Positions 21,006 to 31,289 are shown, numbered from the stretch's first letter. The stretch: DNA of 64,000 bases from Icerya purchasi (GCA_039619475.1 CM077115.1:516108815-516172814); one strand, 5' to 3'. Program-made: numbers and translations. Notes: a model not told the origin generated them from the letters alone.

Positions 21006-21240
21006 GAACCGACTTCAAAAAAGGAGGAGGTATTCAATTCGACTGTATTTTTTTTTTTATTTATTTTTTTTTTTTTATGTGCGTTACTATAGAACTTTCT
21101 TCTAGGGGAACCGATTTCGATGATTCTTCTTTTATTTAAATGGTGGCGCTTCTCATGTGGTCCCATTTAAATTTGATCAAGATCTGATCGCTAGTTTTTT
21201 TAGTTTTACCCTTAATAATGCGGGAGTTGAAGCTTTTTTT
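21006..21240 (+). repeat. Insect-type dispersed repeat starting ACCGACTTCAAAAAAGGAGG
   Basis: A segment beginning ACCGACTTCAAAAAAGGAGG, then a T-rich stretch and GGAACCGATTTCGATGATTC. I recall very similar sequences as highly repeated DNA in several insect genomes but cannot verify this here. The reversed end motif CCGACTTCAAGGTTTATT reappears at 21,506. Confidence 0.4.
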
Positions 21241-21474
21241 GGATGCTTTTCATTCATGATTGGTTCCAACGTCAAGTTAGATTTTTATTGACTTAAAATA
21301 TTATAAATTTGCCAAATTAACATGGTAATGTAGAGCTTCTGATGTTTTCACAACGTGGAAACGCAGTTCAAAATAAAGAAATCGATTTTTTTTAAATATT
21401 AGTATGGCGAATAATGTGAAAAAAAATTGATTTTTAACAAGAAAAAAATTCAAGCATAACGCTAAAAATTGTAA

Positions 21475-21920
21475 AATAAAATTCTTTTCTACAAAAAAAA
21501 TAAATACCGACTTCAAGGTTTATTTTAAAAATTTAAAAATGCACTAAAAAGTATAATTACTCCCAATAAAAAATATATATCAGAGTGATATACCCTTAAT
21601 GGTGATGATATTATCGTAATTCTTATACAACACTGATACCTTAATTCGAGTCGGCATCAAATTCATATTAAAAGAATAATTAAAAACTGCATTAAATGTT
21701 CATTAAATTGTTCCTAGATATAGTAATATGTAATATAAACCCTACTCTAATTAAGGTATTAATCAACGAATTATCGTAATATCACCTTTAAGGGTATATC
21801 ACTTTGATATATATATTTTCTCATCGGGAGTAATTATTTTTTACTTTTTAGTGCATTTTTAAATTTTTATAATAAATCTTCAAGTATCGGTATGTATTTT
21901 TTGTAAAAAAGCATTTTATT
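21475..21920. repeat. Hairpin element with arms of about 175 bp
   Basis: The left arm (about 21,475-21,655) and the reverse complement of the right arm (about 21,745-21,920) share long blocks, including TTTAAAAATGCACTAAAAAG, AATTACTCCC and GTGATATACCCTTAA. The loop is about 90 bp. Divergence between arms is moderate. It is typical of a foldback MITE. Confidence 0.85.
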
Positions 21921-22240
21921 GTATTACACGAACGACATATGACATTCAAAATTAACAAAAATATATAACATAATCTAGATTGTAGAAACATTAAGAAAAC
22001 ATTAAAAGATGAATCATATAAAACAATAAATATAATAAATTAGTCCGACCGGCGTTTTCGTCAATTATTCGACATATTCATGGACTTCATGTGGAACGAT
22101 TGACGAAAGCGGTTGCACTAATTTATTATATTTATTGTTTTATATGGTTCATTTTTTAATGTTTTCTTAATGTTTTTACAATCTAGATTATGTTATATAT
22201 TTTTGTAAATTGTGTTGAATTTAGTGTAATACAAAAAATA
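21918..22240. repeat. Second hairpin element with arms of about 150 bp
   Basis: The left arm begins TGTATTACAC, and ATATAACATAATCTAGATTG is shared exactly in inverted form with the right arm. Pairing continues inward through AAACAATAAATATAATAAAT and the TTTCGTCAAT/ATTGACGAAA pair near the centre. It abuts the previous hairpin and the outer right arm. Confidence 0.85.
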
Positions 22241-22299
22241 TAACATCAGTAATGTTAACGGTCATTTTTTTAAATTGTTCACATTTATAATTAAATGTC

Positions 22300-23520
22300 T
22301 ATTTAAAACAATAAATATATCTTCTGTCGGCAATTTTCGGAATCGATGAGGTGGAAAAAAAGCTCGTACCTATTAAGCTTCGATCTCGCCTCTCATTCGA
22401 CTTGATGAAAAGCTCGATTGATTACCCAAAAATTCGATATCTCCTATCTCTCACTTTCGATTATTCCCCGTCATTCCTTATACTCCTTGCAAATGTTTCT
22501 TCTATTTCGATTCAGTTTTTTTTTTCACTTAATCCGAGCAGAAACAGTCGTAATAGAGCCTTTTTTAATGTCGTATGTCACGCGATAGCAGTTGCGTCCT
22601 TCTATTTTTGCTATTCGTCAGTGTAGGCTTCCGATTCACTTTGTGTCTTTATTATCGGCACCGTATTTCTGTCGTATTTTCGTAAATAGAACACGGGACC
22701 GGGCCAACAGTTAAAACATACTTGTCGCATCCGTTTTGTTTTCCACTTTTTCGGATAATACGTCGAGAGATTTGTTTAAAAACTTTCGTATAGGATTTTA
22801 TCGGTTTCATGTGGTATACACATGTTCGAGAACGTTCATTAAAAATGTTCTTTCATTTCAACTAAGGCAGAATTTCGGAGTTTTCGAAATGAATTGCACC
22901 ATTGCGTCAGCACATTTATGTATTGTTTTCTCTCTGGTGCCGTGCTTGGAACGGACGTACCTGGGGAGCGAACAACAATTATTTGTTGCTCGGGACGGAC
23001 AATCTAATTCGACCTTTTTTTGCGTTATTATTATTATGAAATTCAGTGTGAACAATCTGACCGAGCCTTTCTATTATTCTCCTTATTATTTTTATTATTC
23101 TCATTATTATTGTTACGATTACTCTCTATTATCATCACTAAGTCTCGCTCTATACTTGGACGTCCGCGGTTATTAAAAAGTGCTTAACATTTTGACACGT
23201 TGAAGTTAAACACGATTTTGATGATTTCCGAATGATTAGCTACAAGTTAATAGAAAAAAAAAAAATGGAATAACATAAATTAAGAAAAAAGTGGTAAACG
23301 TAAATCAGCAGTCTACAAAAATTAGCCAAAAACAGGTTGTATCTATTCCAAATAAAAATGTGCGTTTGCGTAATTTCATGAACATTCTGTAAAAAGGAAT
23401 TAAGATAATGTAGAATATCGGTAGACCAAATCGTCTATTATACCTACTGGTTTCTGGATGACGTAACAGGCTTGGTAATATTCACGCGGTATCTAGATCT
23501 CTAAATTTAAAAAGAAGCAA
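22300..23520. other. Sequence without recognised gene
   Basis: Contains a 146-codon open plus-strand frame (22,736-23,176) that begins at TTG rather than ATG, has no recognised motif and ends in a Tyr/Ser-rich low-complexity tail; it is probably not coding. The 22,340-22,560 stretch is pyrimidine-rich but showed no LINE motif. Confidence 0.4.
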
Positions 23521-23523
23521 AAT

Positions 23524-23982
23524 TTAAGCAAACTTCAAAACATGATATCGCTGCTTGCAAAATGTCGATGGACCCGTACTTTCGGTTAAAAAGTCGGCGA
23601 ACTTTTCGTTCACACTAGACAGGCGACCTTGTTTATTTATTGTTTTTTTGGATTGTTTGTTTTTTAAGCGCTGTTTAATGTTGCGTTTATAATTTTTAAT
23701 GCACCACTGCGGACGACAGTCTAACTCTCCTACTTCACGCAAACAGTTTACGCACTGTGTCCGCATTTATGTCACGCGTAATCGTTAAATAAGCTCACCT
23801 AGTTCTCCTCTAACGCTTAAGGTACTTGAAGAACATTTCCGCCTCTCGGTGTATTTCATCAAGTGAAAATGTTCAATGGTCTTACGAGGTTGATGCGATA
23901 CGAAAACAAATGCCCGGTATTTTCTATTCTTTAATACGATCCTAGCAGAAATCCCGCCGTCACGATACACTGAAGTTACCAC
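23524..23982 (-). other. Two same-frame open segments, unrecognised
   Basis: On the minus strand, 23,982-23,785 and 23,766-23,524 are open in the same frame and separated by two stops within ten codons. The first reads SVYRDGGISARIVLKNRKYR and ends at an excellent splice-donor-like site, AACTAG|GTGAGC, at about 23,799. The second has a Cys pair (CVNCLREVGELDC) and a Lys-rich stretch. The codon-like composition and the donor site make an exon possible, but no homology is recognised. Confidence 0.25.
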
Positions 23983-24253
23983 GTATCATCGACAATACGA
24001 ATGTATAAATACATAAATACCTTTTATTAGTTGCGCCATCTGTACGCTGCAGGTAATACGAAAATCCTACAACATTTAATCCGTAACATTTTTTGTGTCA
24101 TGCATGTAAGATTTCATTTCATTTTGCAAAAATGCCATAGTTAGACTTATCTACAGAATTAAAGACTATCTCCAACTGGGGGTTCAGGCATGGCGAGGTT
24201 TAAAGGGATTTATCTATCTATCTATCTGTATCTATAGATTATATCTACATTAA

Positions 24254-24500
24254 TTACAACGTAATTCTTAGGCAAACCCCCATTAGAAAGAAAATGTTCC
24301 GAAAAAATGTCCGAATTTTATGTAACCTTTTGTTATATTTTATAGGATTTCTGTGATTATGTTATTATATTCATATGGACCGATTTAGAATTACGTTGTA
24401 AATTTTGATCATTTTATTCAAAGTATAGAAGAGAAAGAGATAGAAATGTAAGCAAGAGTGGTTAAGGGGCCAGCCCCTTGCGAGGCTAAAGTGGCCGAAT
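24254..24500 (+). mobile_element. TA-tract-borne element, copy 2a
   Basis: The 5' repeat TTACAACGTAATTCT at 24,254-24,268 and its exact inverted partner AGAATTACGTTGTAA at 24,387-24,401 are both intact. The 3' part holds the GGGGCCAGCCCCTTGCGAGG block and a terminal hairpin-like GGCTAAAGTGGCC. It is preceded by a TATC/TATA simple repeat and followed by a TA-rich spacer. Confidence 0.8.
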
Positions 24501-24528
24501 TTATATATACATATATGTGTATAAAAAT

Positions 24529-24619
24529 GACAACGTTATTCTTAGTCCGACCGCCACTGCTTTTTCTAACAAAAATTTGTCAAAAAATATGACATTAAAT
24601 AAAGATTTATTTTTTTGTC
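24529..24619 (+). mobile_element. TA-tract-borne element copy 2b, 5' half (split by LINE-P)
   Basis: A divergent subfamily start, TGACAACGTTATTCTTAGTC, lies one TA-rich spacer after copy 2a. Its 3' half resumes at 25,424, after the LINE-P insertion. Confidence 0.65.
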
Positions 24620-24627
24620 ACACAGTC

Positions 24628-25415
24628 TTTTTTTTTTTTTTTTTTTTCTTTTTTGGGCGCGCCAGCGACATTGACCAAAAAACAACAAGAAAATTAAGCT
24701 AAGAAATTAAATAACTAAGCGGTCCGAAATGGACGCAACAAGGAACAGCGAAAGGAAAGGATAAAGGAAGAGTTATAGGGAGTAGGGAGACCTGATGACA
24801 GGAGCTGACTGTATAAGAGGGAGCGTTCGTTACGAAGAGCAGGACACTCAAAGAAAATGTAATCAGCATCACATATACAATAAGAATCACAATCGTGAAG
24901 AGAACATTCAGGAGAAGGCGATAGAGCAAATCGAAAGCGAGAGGAAGGGAGGAGAGAATGATTGATCCGGAGACGAATTAGGGAGACAATAGAAGAGCGA
25001 CGACTGAAAGGAATAGAATGGAACCAAGACAGGGAACGAGGAATTGGCTGAATGAAACGATAATGAGAATGACGATTAGAAAATAGGGAGGGATAAATAT
25101 TCTGCCAAAGTCTGGCGTGATTGGAGGTGGGTAAGGAAAGGATATCTGAAGAAGGGAAAAATGGTTGAGGAATGAATCAAGGCGAGCAGCAGAACGAGCC
25201 AAATAATCGGCTGCATCATTACCATCAATTCCGGAATGACTGGGGACCCATAAAAAATCAATGAGAATAGAACGGGGTGACTGTAGAGTGGAGGTAAGAG
25301 AACGAGTTGAGAGAATAATATTATCAGAGGAATGTGAAGGAGGAGAGGATAGGGCTTGAAGGACGCCCTTAGAGTCCGAAATAATGAGGAATTGGTAAAG
25401 ATCGCTTAAAGAGGA
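24628..25415 (-). mobile_element. LINE-P copy F, inserted in copy 2b, RNase H still readable
   Basis: The antisense poly(A) is the T-rich run 24,628-24,654. The 3' UTR shares GCGCGCCAGCGRCATTGAYC with copy B. The minus-strand frame from about 25,411 to 24,978 is open and gives the best RNase H sequence of the family: LYQFLIISDSKGVLQALSS, then ILIDFLWVPSHSGIDGND followed by AADYLARSAARLD. The C-terminal Cys/His region follows in another frame (CDADYIFFECPALRNE). The exact 8-bp duplication ACACAGTC flanks the insertion (24,620-24,627 and 25,416-25,423). It is 5'-truncated, with no reverse transcriptase left. Confidence 0.9.
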
Positions 25416-25423
25416 ACACAGTC

Positions 25424-25546
25424 GAAAATAATTGCGTTGTAAATTTTTCTCGTTCTATACGAAGTGTAAAAATAATATAGCTGGTGCCCCAGGCAAGATC
25501 AAAGGACGGAGCTCCTTGCGAAGCACGAAGGGTTGAGTTTATTATA
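25424..25546 (+). mobile_element. TA-tract-borne element copy 2b, 3' half
   Basis: Contains the internal partner GCGTTGTAAATTT followed by the CTCCTTGCGAAGC block that corresponds to CCCTTGCGAGGC in other copies. Removing the LINE-P insertion and one ACACAGTC restores a continuous element. Confidence 0.7.
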
Positions 25547-25556
25547 ATATTTATGA

Positions 25557-26399
25557 GCTGTTCGGTCTTTCAGTAAACGAAAACAAAACCAAAATTGTTA
25601 TTCAACCAACCGGAGGCAATATCGGTAATAATCTAGCATTCGAAATAAACGGAAAAAGCCTTGATGTGGTTCATCAGTTCAGATATCTGGGTTGCATCGT
25701 GTGTAATGACTCGCGTTTAGTCAATGAAATACAAAGCAGAATTCAAGCAGCTTCTAATGCAGTATTCCGACTGAATAAAAAAGTTTTTCGGAACAAGCAC
25801 CTGTTTCTGAAGACTAAACTTGTAGTATACAAAGCTATTGTTTTAGCCACACTTCTATATAGTTCAGAGACTTGCTATCCTTATAAGAGGCATATCAAGT
25901 TACTAAAAAATTTTCCAACAGCGTATACTCAGAAGTTTACTACACGTCCGATGGTTTGATCATGTTTCCAAACCTCGCGAACTGCAGTTCAATTTGATTT
26001 TTACTTTATCGAAATTGCTTACGATGGACAGGGCACATTTTGAGAATGGAGTGTTTCAGACTCCCAAAAGTTCTTCTCTATGGTCGGTTAGCAAGTGGAA
26101 CTAGACCACTTGGTCGGCCAAGATTGCGATTTAGAGATCATCTGCGAAGAATATTAAAAGAATGTAGTTTGGATACTTTAAAATGGAAAGACATAGCGGC
26201 GGAAAGAAATAATTGGAAATCTCTCTTAGCAAAAGGCCTTCAAGGCTTATACGATAATATTACTGCAAACGCTGGAAAGAAAAAAACAGCTCAAAATGTT
26301 TCTCATTTGAGCACAGCCACCAATTTTATCTGCAACATTTGTGGAAAGGTCTGCGATGCCAGAATTGGCTTGATAAGCCATCTAAGGACTCATCAATAA
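25557..26399 (+). pseudogene. Reverse-transcriptase relic with C-terminal C2H2 zinc finger
   Basis: It opens with GLSVNENKTKIVIQ (just after the lost YxDD box), then VHQFRYLGCIVCNDSRLVNE and IQSRIQAASNAVFRLNKKVF, the segment usually written F-x-YLGS...E-x-x-RI. After a frameshift near 25,960, the frame at 26,040-26,399 carries RPLGRPRLRFRDHLRRILKE and ends with FICNICGKVCDARIGLISHL and RTHQ. That is a classic C-x2-C-x12-H-x3-H zinc finger of the kind found at the end of endonuclease/reverse-transcriptase LINE proteins in many invertebrates. The final frame is intact through its natural stop. Polymerase and endonuclease are missing or broken. Confidence 0.85.
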
Positions 26400-26439
26400 A
26401 AGACGGGAATCCATACTCGGAATCGAGGGGATATCATCA

Positions 26440-26510
26440 TCATATATATATATATATATATATGTATATAGGTCAACGTTATTTTGTGCGTACCCCCCCC
26501 CCAAAAAAAA
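26440..26510 (+). repeat. TA microsatellite with a fragment of the TA-tract-borne element
   Basis: An (AT)n run at 26,443-26,463 is followed by GTCAACGTTATTTTGTGCG and a C run. This resembles the divergent 5' start of copy 2b (GACAACGTTATTCTTAGTCCG). The fragment is only about 40 bp. Confidence 0.45.
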
Positions 26511-26779
26511 TTAAAACAAAAAAATATCTCTTTAGGAGAATTATTATTTTTACAATTTCTTCACATTTATTATTTAAAAACAAATATTTTTATTGAAGCT
26601 ATATTAATTTTACAATTACAAAAATAATTTCATTGTAGTTAGTTCTTATAAGAAATTAAAATCTTGATATGATTAATTTGTACTGATTTATCGAGCTATC
26701 AGTAGAATTTTGTTTTGTGCTGGAAAATTACGAATACACGCGAAGTTATTACGACAAATGGCAGCTATCAAAAAGATTG

Positions 26780-27163
26780 AATAACTAGGGAGATATCATT
26801 TGTTTTAATATACCCCAAGGTTTGGATCATTGTTGAAAGGGTATTGAAAAGTATATTTTACGTGAGAGAAATTTTAAATTAGAGGATAAACGGGTCAAAT
26901 TTAGAATACAGAGAAAAAGGTATAGAACCGTCGAATAACATGATTAAGAACAAATGATGAAATCTATGGAATACGTAATCGTGGAGTATGTGACCGATTT
27001 CATACTGTTAATGATTGGCAAAGTCCCGCCGGGACATACTACTACTGGCTGGGGTCGCACTCAAATTGCGCACCGGACGTTTGCAGGTATAGAATATAAA
27101 AAAAACCAACGAAATCGGTACTCAGACCATAATATTTTTTGGACACAGTGGTTCCAAAACTGA
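26780..27163 (-). pseudogene. LINE-Q relic, heavily eroded
   Basis: Two blocks align by eye with the LINE-Q copy at 52.99-53.28 kb in the same orientation: TTTGTTTTAATATACCCCAA near 26,800 with TTTGTTCTAATGTATGCCAA, and CCGCCGGGACATACT near 27,027 with CGCGCCGGGACATATT. No protein motif survives. Confidence 0.45.
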
Positions 27164-29155
27164 CAATGGTCGCTTCATTGTACTAAACATTTTTAGTGTT
27201 CGATAGCTTTCAAAATTTTTAAGTAATGGTATTTTTAAAATAATATTTAAAATCTGTTAATGAAAAGCAAAAATACCGATTTATCTATTACAAAATATTT
27301 CCTCTATAACGATTGTCTATTAAAAAATATTTGAGAATACGCCAGGTTAATTTTTGAAATACGTATACTAATTGTTTAAACTTCCAGTTTCATTTTTCGT
27401 TTACGAAACAAATATTATATACTACTTTTGATAAATAACATTGTGATACATATTTATGTTCTAATTTATTTTTTAATCATTAAAAATTGATCCTGGCTTT
27501 TGCAATTTGCCAGTTAGTTCAGCAATTTAACATACTCCTAACTATCTATTTACATTTATGATGATCTTTTATCTTTCTAGTTTCAAAAGAATGATATTTG
27601 TGATCAAACGTGTATTTTACCTTTTGACACAGCGACAGCTAAAATTTTTCTTTATTTAAATGAAATATTTCGCTTTCATATATACTATTAATGTTAATTC
27701 CATATTATAACCATTAATGTTAAGCAATTTTATCATTGTTGACAGTTTTATTACAGGGACGAATATTTCTGGAACAGTTGGAATTCTACAAAGCCGCTGT
27801 AAAATAACAATATTCTGGGACATCTTTTTATTTCCTACGATTAGGAACAGTAATTTAAACAGTGTCGAATTACCGTGATATACCATTTCAAGACGGATGG
27901 TTTTTGATGTTTTTTTAAGAGGAAATATTATGACGCTTACACATTTAAATGTGAAGTTATGTACGAAACAATAGTATTAAAATGTTCTTTTAGAAAATGC
28001 ATAACGTTCGAACAGCTAATTATCTTTTAACCCCTGAGCGCTAAAATCGCTGGCAAAAAGTTAACTAATATGGCGAATTTAAAATTACCTAAAAATCACT
28101 CTCGCCAACCGGTATTATTATTCCTGAAATTTAAAATATGCAATAAACAACAAACTTTGCATCGCAGTAAACATTTCCAATAACCATTTAATTTAAACCC
28201 CATGTGGATCAAAAAACGATAAACGAATGTAGTTTTCGTAAATATATAAATATGGATATTTTGGAAACAAATGCTAGAAACTTAAAAGTTAAAAAAAAAT
28301 ATTTTTTTCCCGGACGTATTTTGTATTAATGTAAAACACGAGCTTCATGAAACATAATATGGCGTGCGCGGAAAATTCTACATATTCAGTTAGAAATTTT
28401 GTAATTTACATGATTTTATGTAATATTCGTGCAAAAAATTATTCCATTTTATGCCACATTCCTTAAATGTGTACGTTTCTGGATTGTTCAAAATATTTAG
28501 AATAAATAATGCTAACGGGATGATAGTCCATTTTTCGCAAACCCTTAAGGAGGTTTTTTTTTGAGCAACTGAAATGTAGTTCCGTTATTCCAAAAATAGC
28601 AAACGTTCCATCGATATGACAACACATGTTACAAGTCACTGAAAGAGCGACTTTTACTCATTTTATTCCCTTATTGATTGTATAAAATCAAAGTGTTTTT
28701 TTAAAAGCAGTGCGCGGGCGGGCTATTTTGGGTCTGGTACGAAATTCGAGTGTTCCCCTGGCTGCCTATCAAGGATCAGTTGATGATTTAATCATTTTTA
28801 GAAAAGTGTTTTTGTCAGGAAGCTCAATGTGACCTCCACTCAAGTCTACACTAACAAAGAAAGTACACGAGTTGTCAAACGCCGATTTTGATGAAATTTC
28901 GATATGTTGTAGAGTATAAGAAAATATTAGACACGTGTTTTTTTGTTTTTTTTTATCGGCCCATATGGAGTTTCAAGGAGTGAAAAGCACGCCTAAAGTT
29001 CAACCCCCGAAAATCGTTTTTCCTAAATATCTCGTCTTCAACTCTATATTTTTTTATGCAATAAAATGGAAATTATTTCTCGTGCAAAGGACAAGTAATC
29101 CGCGGTGATTTAAATAGCGGAGTTGCATTCTCTAGAAGAAAATGGAACGAGCAAC
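27164..29155. other. AT-rich sequence without recognised gene
   Basis: About 2 kb. The 28,690-29,110 part has text typical of insect DNA-transposon noncoding ends (GCCGATTTTGATGAAATTTC), but no terminal repeats or target duplications were located. Confidence 0.4.
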
Positions 29156-29159
29156 AAAG

Positions 29160-29570
29160 AATTGAAACGTGTTAGCCGGTTCTATATCCCTTCTGAGTCG
29201 CTTCATGCATCATCTACGCTTTGTCCATACTCTGCTTCCATCTTCCCGGTATCGTTTTTCTCTTGCCCCAAGTCCGCACTGTCCGCTGCATCTTCTTCTG
29301 ATTCTTCCTTTGTAGATGATTTGAATACTCTTTCCTATTTACCGAATAGAATACTTTGTACGCACTCCGGTTGAGACTGGGGCTTCCTACTCCCTATTGT
29401 GCTTCCTATGTTTCTTTTTGCTCAAGTTACCCCGTGTTCTTACGTCCTTTATTATATCAGTATCCAATCAAATTAAATTCTAATTACTCCGAATAACCTG
29501 CAGCGCTATGTCTGGGTAGTCGCTTTTGTCGGCTATAACCATATAAGAAAAAAAAAAGAAACGATACCTT
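29160..29570 (+). pseudogene. LINE-P copy G: C-terminal region and 3' end
   Basis: The plus-strand frame near 29,380-29,450 reads RLGLPTPYCASYVSF, matching the region after the Cys/His motif in other copies (LGLPTMPYNSSFILSF). The copy ends in an A-rich tail at about 29,549-29,563. It faces copy H tail to tail with about 90 bp between them. Confidence 0.6.
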
Positions 29571-29654
29571 TACAGTCTTCAGAAAAGGAAAAATAATTAG
29601 TTCACTTAACACGTGAAAAATCCTTATTGTTAATTTTGCAATGTTGATTTTGTT

Positions 29655-30125
29655 TCTTTTTTTTTTTATGGGTTCAACAACGTGGACATTGGCCCAAGAA
29701 CAATGGAACAGGGGGGCAAGAAAGACTCAGATCTTTACACGATCAGAGATAGCCGATAAAAAAAAAAAATCAACAGCTAGAGTAACAGAAGAAGAAGGAA
29801 GAGAGAGATTGAATGAAGCACCGTATGGAGTAGAAATACCAATTTGTAAATGGAAAGAATAGAAAGAAGCTTGTTCAGTTGGAAGTGACGAACAACCGAA
29901 CATTATATGATCGAGATCACAAATAAATTGATTGCTGGAGGGGTACAATGGACCATAAAGAGAAGCCACAAGAGAATAACGGAGAAGCGAGGAAGGGAGC
30001 AAATTGTGCCCAAAATGCAGGCGGCATATCGGAGAGAGGTTGAAGCGACGCATAGAAGGAAGGTCAAAAAACCAGCGGAAGCAAGAAGGAGTCCGGGTTG
30101 GAGAATGAGAAGACGAAGGAGTCAA
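29655..30125 (-). pseudogene. LINE-P copy H: C-terminal domain with intact end
   Basis: A 132-codon minus-strand frame runs to its natural stop at 29,727. It reads SPICRLHFGHNLLPSSLL, then CDLDHIMFGCSSLPTEQAS (Cys/His motif with one Cys shifted) and ends LSAISDRVKI. The 3' UTR (GGGCCAATGTCCACG on the minus strand) and an A tail seen as T runs at about 29,655-29,670 follow. It lacks RNase H and reverse transcriptase. It is the clearest reference for the family's C-terminus. Confidence 0.8.
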
Positions 30126-30139
30126 ATTTTCTTTTTGTT

Positions 30140-30490
30140 AACCACATTGCTGTTGTGTAATCTTGTATTATTCGCATCAACTTTTAGGCCGAGATCACTC
30201 TTGCCTTCGGTATTCAGCTTTGATCTAATGAAATTTGTCGTGATATAGGAAACCGGTTTTTATTCGCATTCCCTGCATTTAGCATCAAACGTGAGAAACT
30301 GAAAATTTGTTCATTTAGTCGCGATTTTTTTTCATAAATTCCCTTATACAGTTACACACACACACACGCTCGTGTTAATTTCTTAAATTATATTCAGTAA
30401 CAGCTGCATAAATATACGCAAAAAAATTTATAATTCACGGTTGTTGATTGTAATGTGCGACTTGAAGGTATGTAAAAAGGTATTGAAAAA
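30140..30490. other. Spacer with (CA)n tract
   Basis: A short CA repeat lies at about 30,354-30,367; otherwise no feature was recognised. Confidence 0.5.
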
Positions 30491-30496
30491 GAATAA

Positions 30497-30600
30497 TACC
30501 GTATTCCTTCGAATTTAAGACGCACCCAGATTTTATAAAACGATTTTTGGAAAAAAATAAAAACTTCGAATTTTTAAGATGCATTGTAATTACTAGGTAT
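30497..30600 (+). repeat. TACCGTA-type MITE fragment
   Basis: Starts TACCGTATTCCTTCGAATTT and AAGACGCACCC, like the complete copy at 31,874-31,984. An internal direct partner (ACTTCGAATTTTTAAGATGC) follows at about 30,566. The right terminus is not clear. Confidence 0.6.
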
Positions 30601-30719
30601 TTAGGAAAAGGGTATTTGGAAAAAAGGGATTGAAATACACACTTCCGATTTGCTGTGGTCCAGATAGGACATTCTGGATGACAGCTACACCTCAAAGAAA
30701 GAGGTTTGTTCTCAAATCG

Positions 30720-31250
30720 AGAAGGCTCCAGCAGCGTTTATTACCATGAGAAATTTTTTTACGAGACGCGAATTGAACATTCGTCCAAGGCTGAGACTCC
30801 TGAACTGCTACGTGTTTTCGATCTTGCAGTATGGTTGCGAAAGCTGCACGTTGGATTCTACACTAGAAAATGCATACAGGCTTTCGAAATGTACACCTAT
30901 CGTGGTATGTTACGGATATCATGGATTCAAATAATCACGAACAGGGTAGTACTAGATCGAATTGGAAGACAACCCATGCTGTTAAGCTCGGTCAAAGAAC
31001 GTAAGCTACGGTATCTGGGTCACGTAATGAGAGGCCCTAAGTACGAGATCCTGCGAGTCATCCTAGAAGGAAAAATTGGGGGCAAAAGATCTATTGGACG
31101 CCGGCAGAACTCCTGAATGAAAGATTTTCGCCGATGGCTTGGCTGCACACCAATTGAGTTGTTTCGGTCCGTTGATTCAAAGGTCGTACTGGCAACCTGC
31201 ATCGCCAACCTCCGAGGCGGAGATGGTGCGTGAAAAAGAAGAAGAAGAAG
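30720..31250 (+). pseudogene. Reverse-transcriptase C-terminal relic (RTE-like) with GAA tail
   Basis: Frames from 30,746 and 30,706 give LRLLNCYVFSILQYGCESCT (the usual K-x-Y-ILYGCE-W-T), then AFEMYTYRGMLRISWIQIIT, RKLRYLGHVMRGPKYEIL and LEGKIGGKRSIGRRQNS. After a stop, RWLGCTPIELFRS closes the protein. The element ends in (GAA)n at 31,239-31,253. Order and motifs are those of the C-terminal part of an endonuclease/reverse-transcriptase LINE. The catalytic palm is missing. Confidence 0.82.
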
Positions 31251-31289
31251 AAGATGGTACATTAACACATTCTGTGCATAATCCATCAA

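Larger units (their letters stand above)
20950..22293. repeat. Composite of nested long inverted repeats
   Basis: Outer arms of about 55 bp at 20,950-21,005 and 22,233-22,293 share the uninterrupted core ATGACCGTTAACATTACTGA in inverted orientation. Between them lie two further hairpin units and a separate segment starting GAACCGACTTCAAAAAAGGA at about 21,006. The arrangement implies a foldback or MITE-type element that has collected further insertions. No coding motif is seen inside. Confidence 0.8.

Noticed and set aside
22736..23176. A 146-codon plus-strand open frame
   Set aside because: It starts at TTG, ends in a Tyr/Ser-rich simple stretch, and has no domain or conserved motif; composition fits chance in AT-rich DNA.
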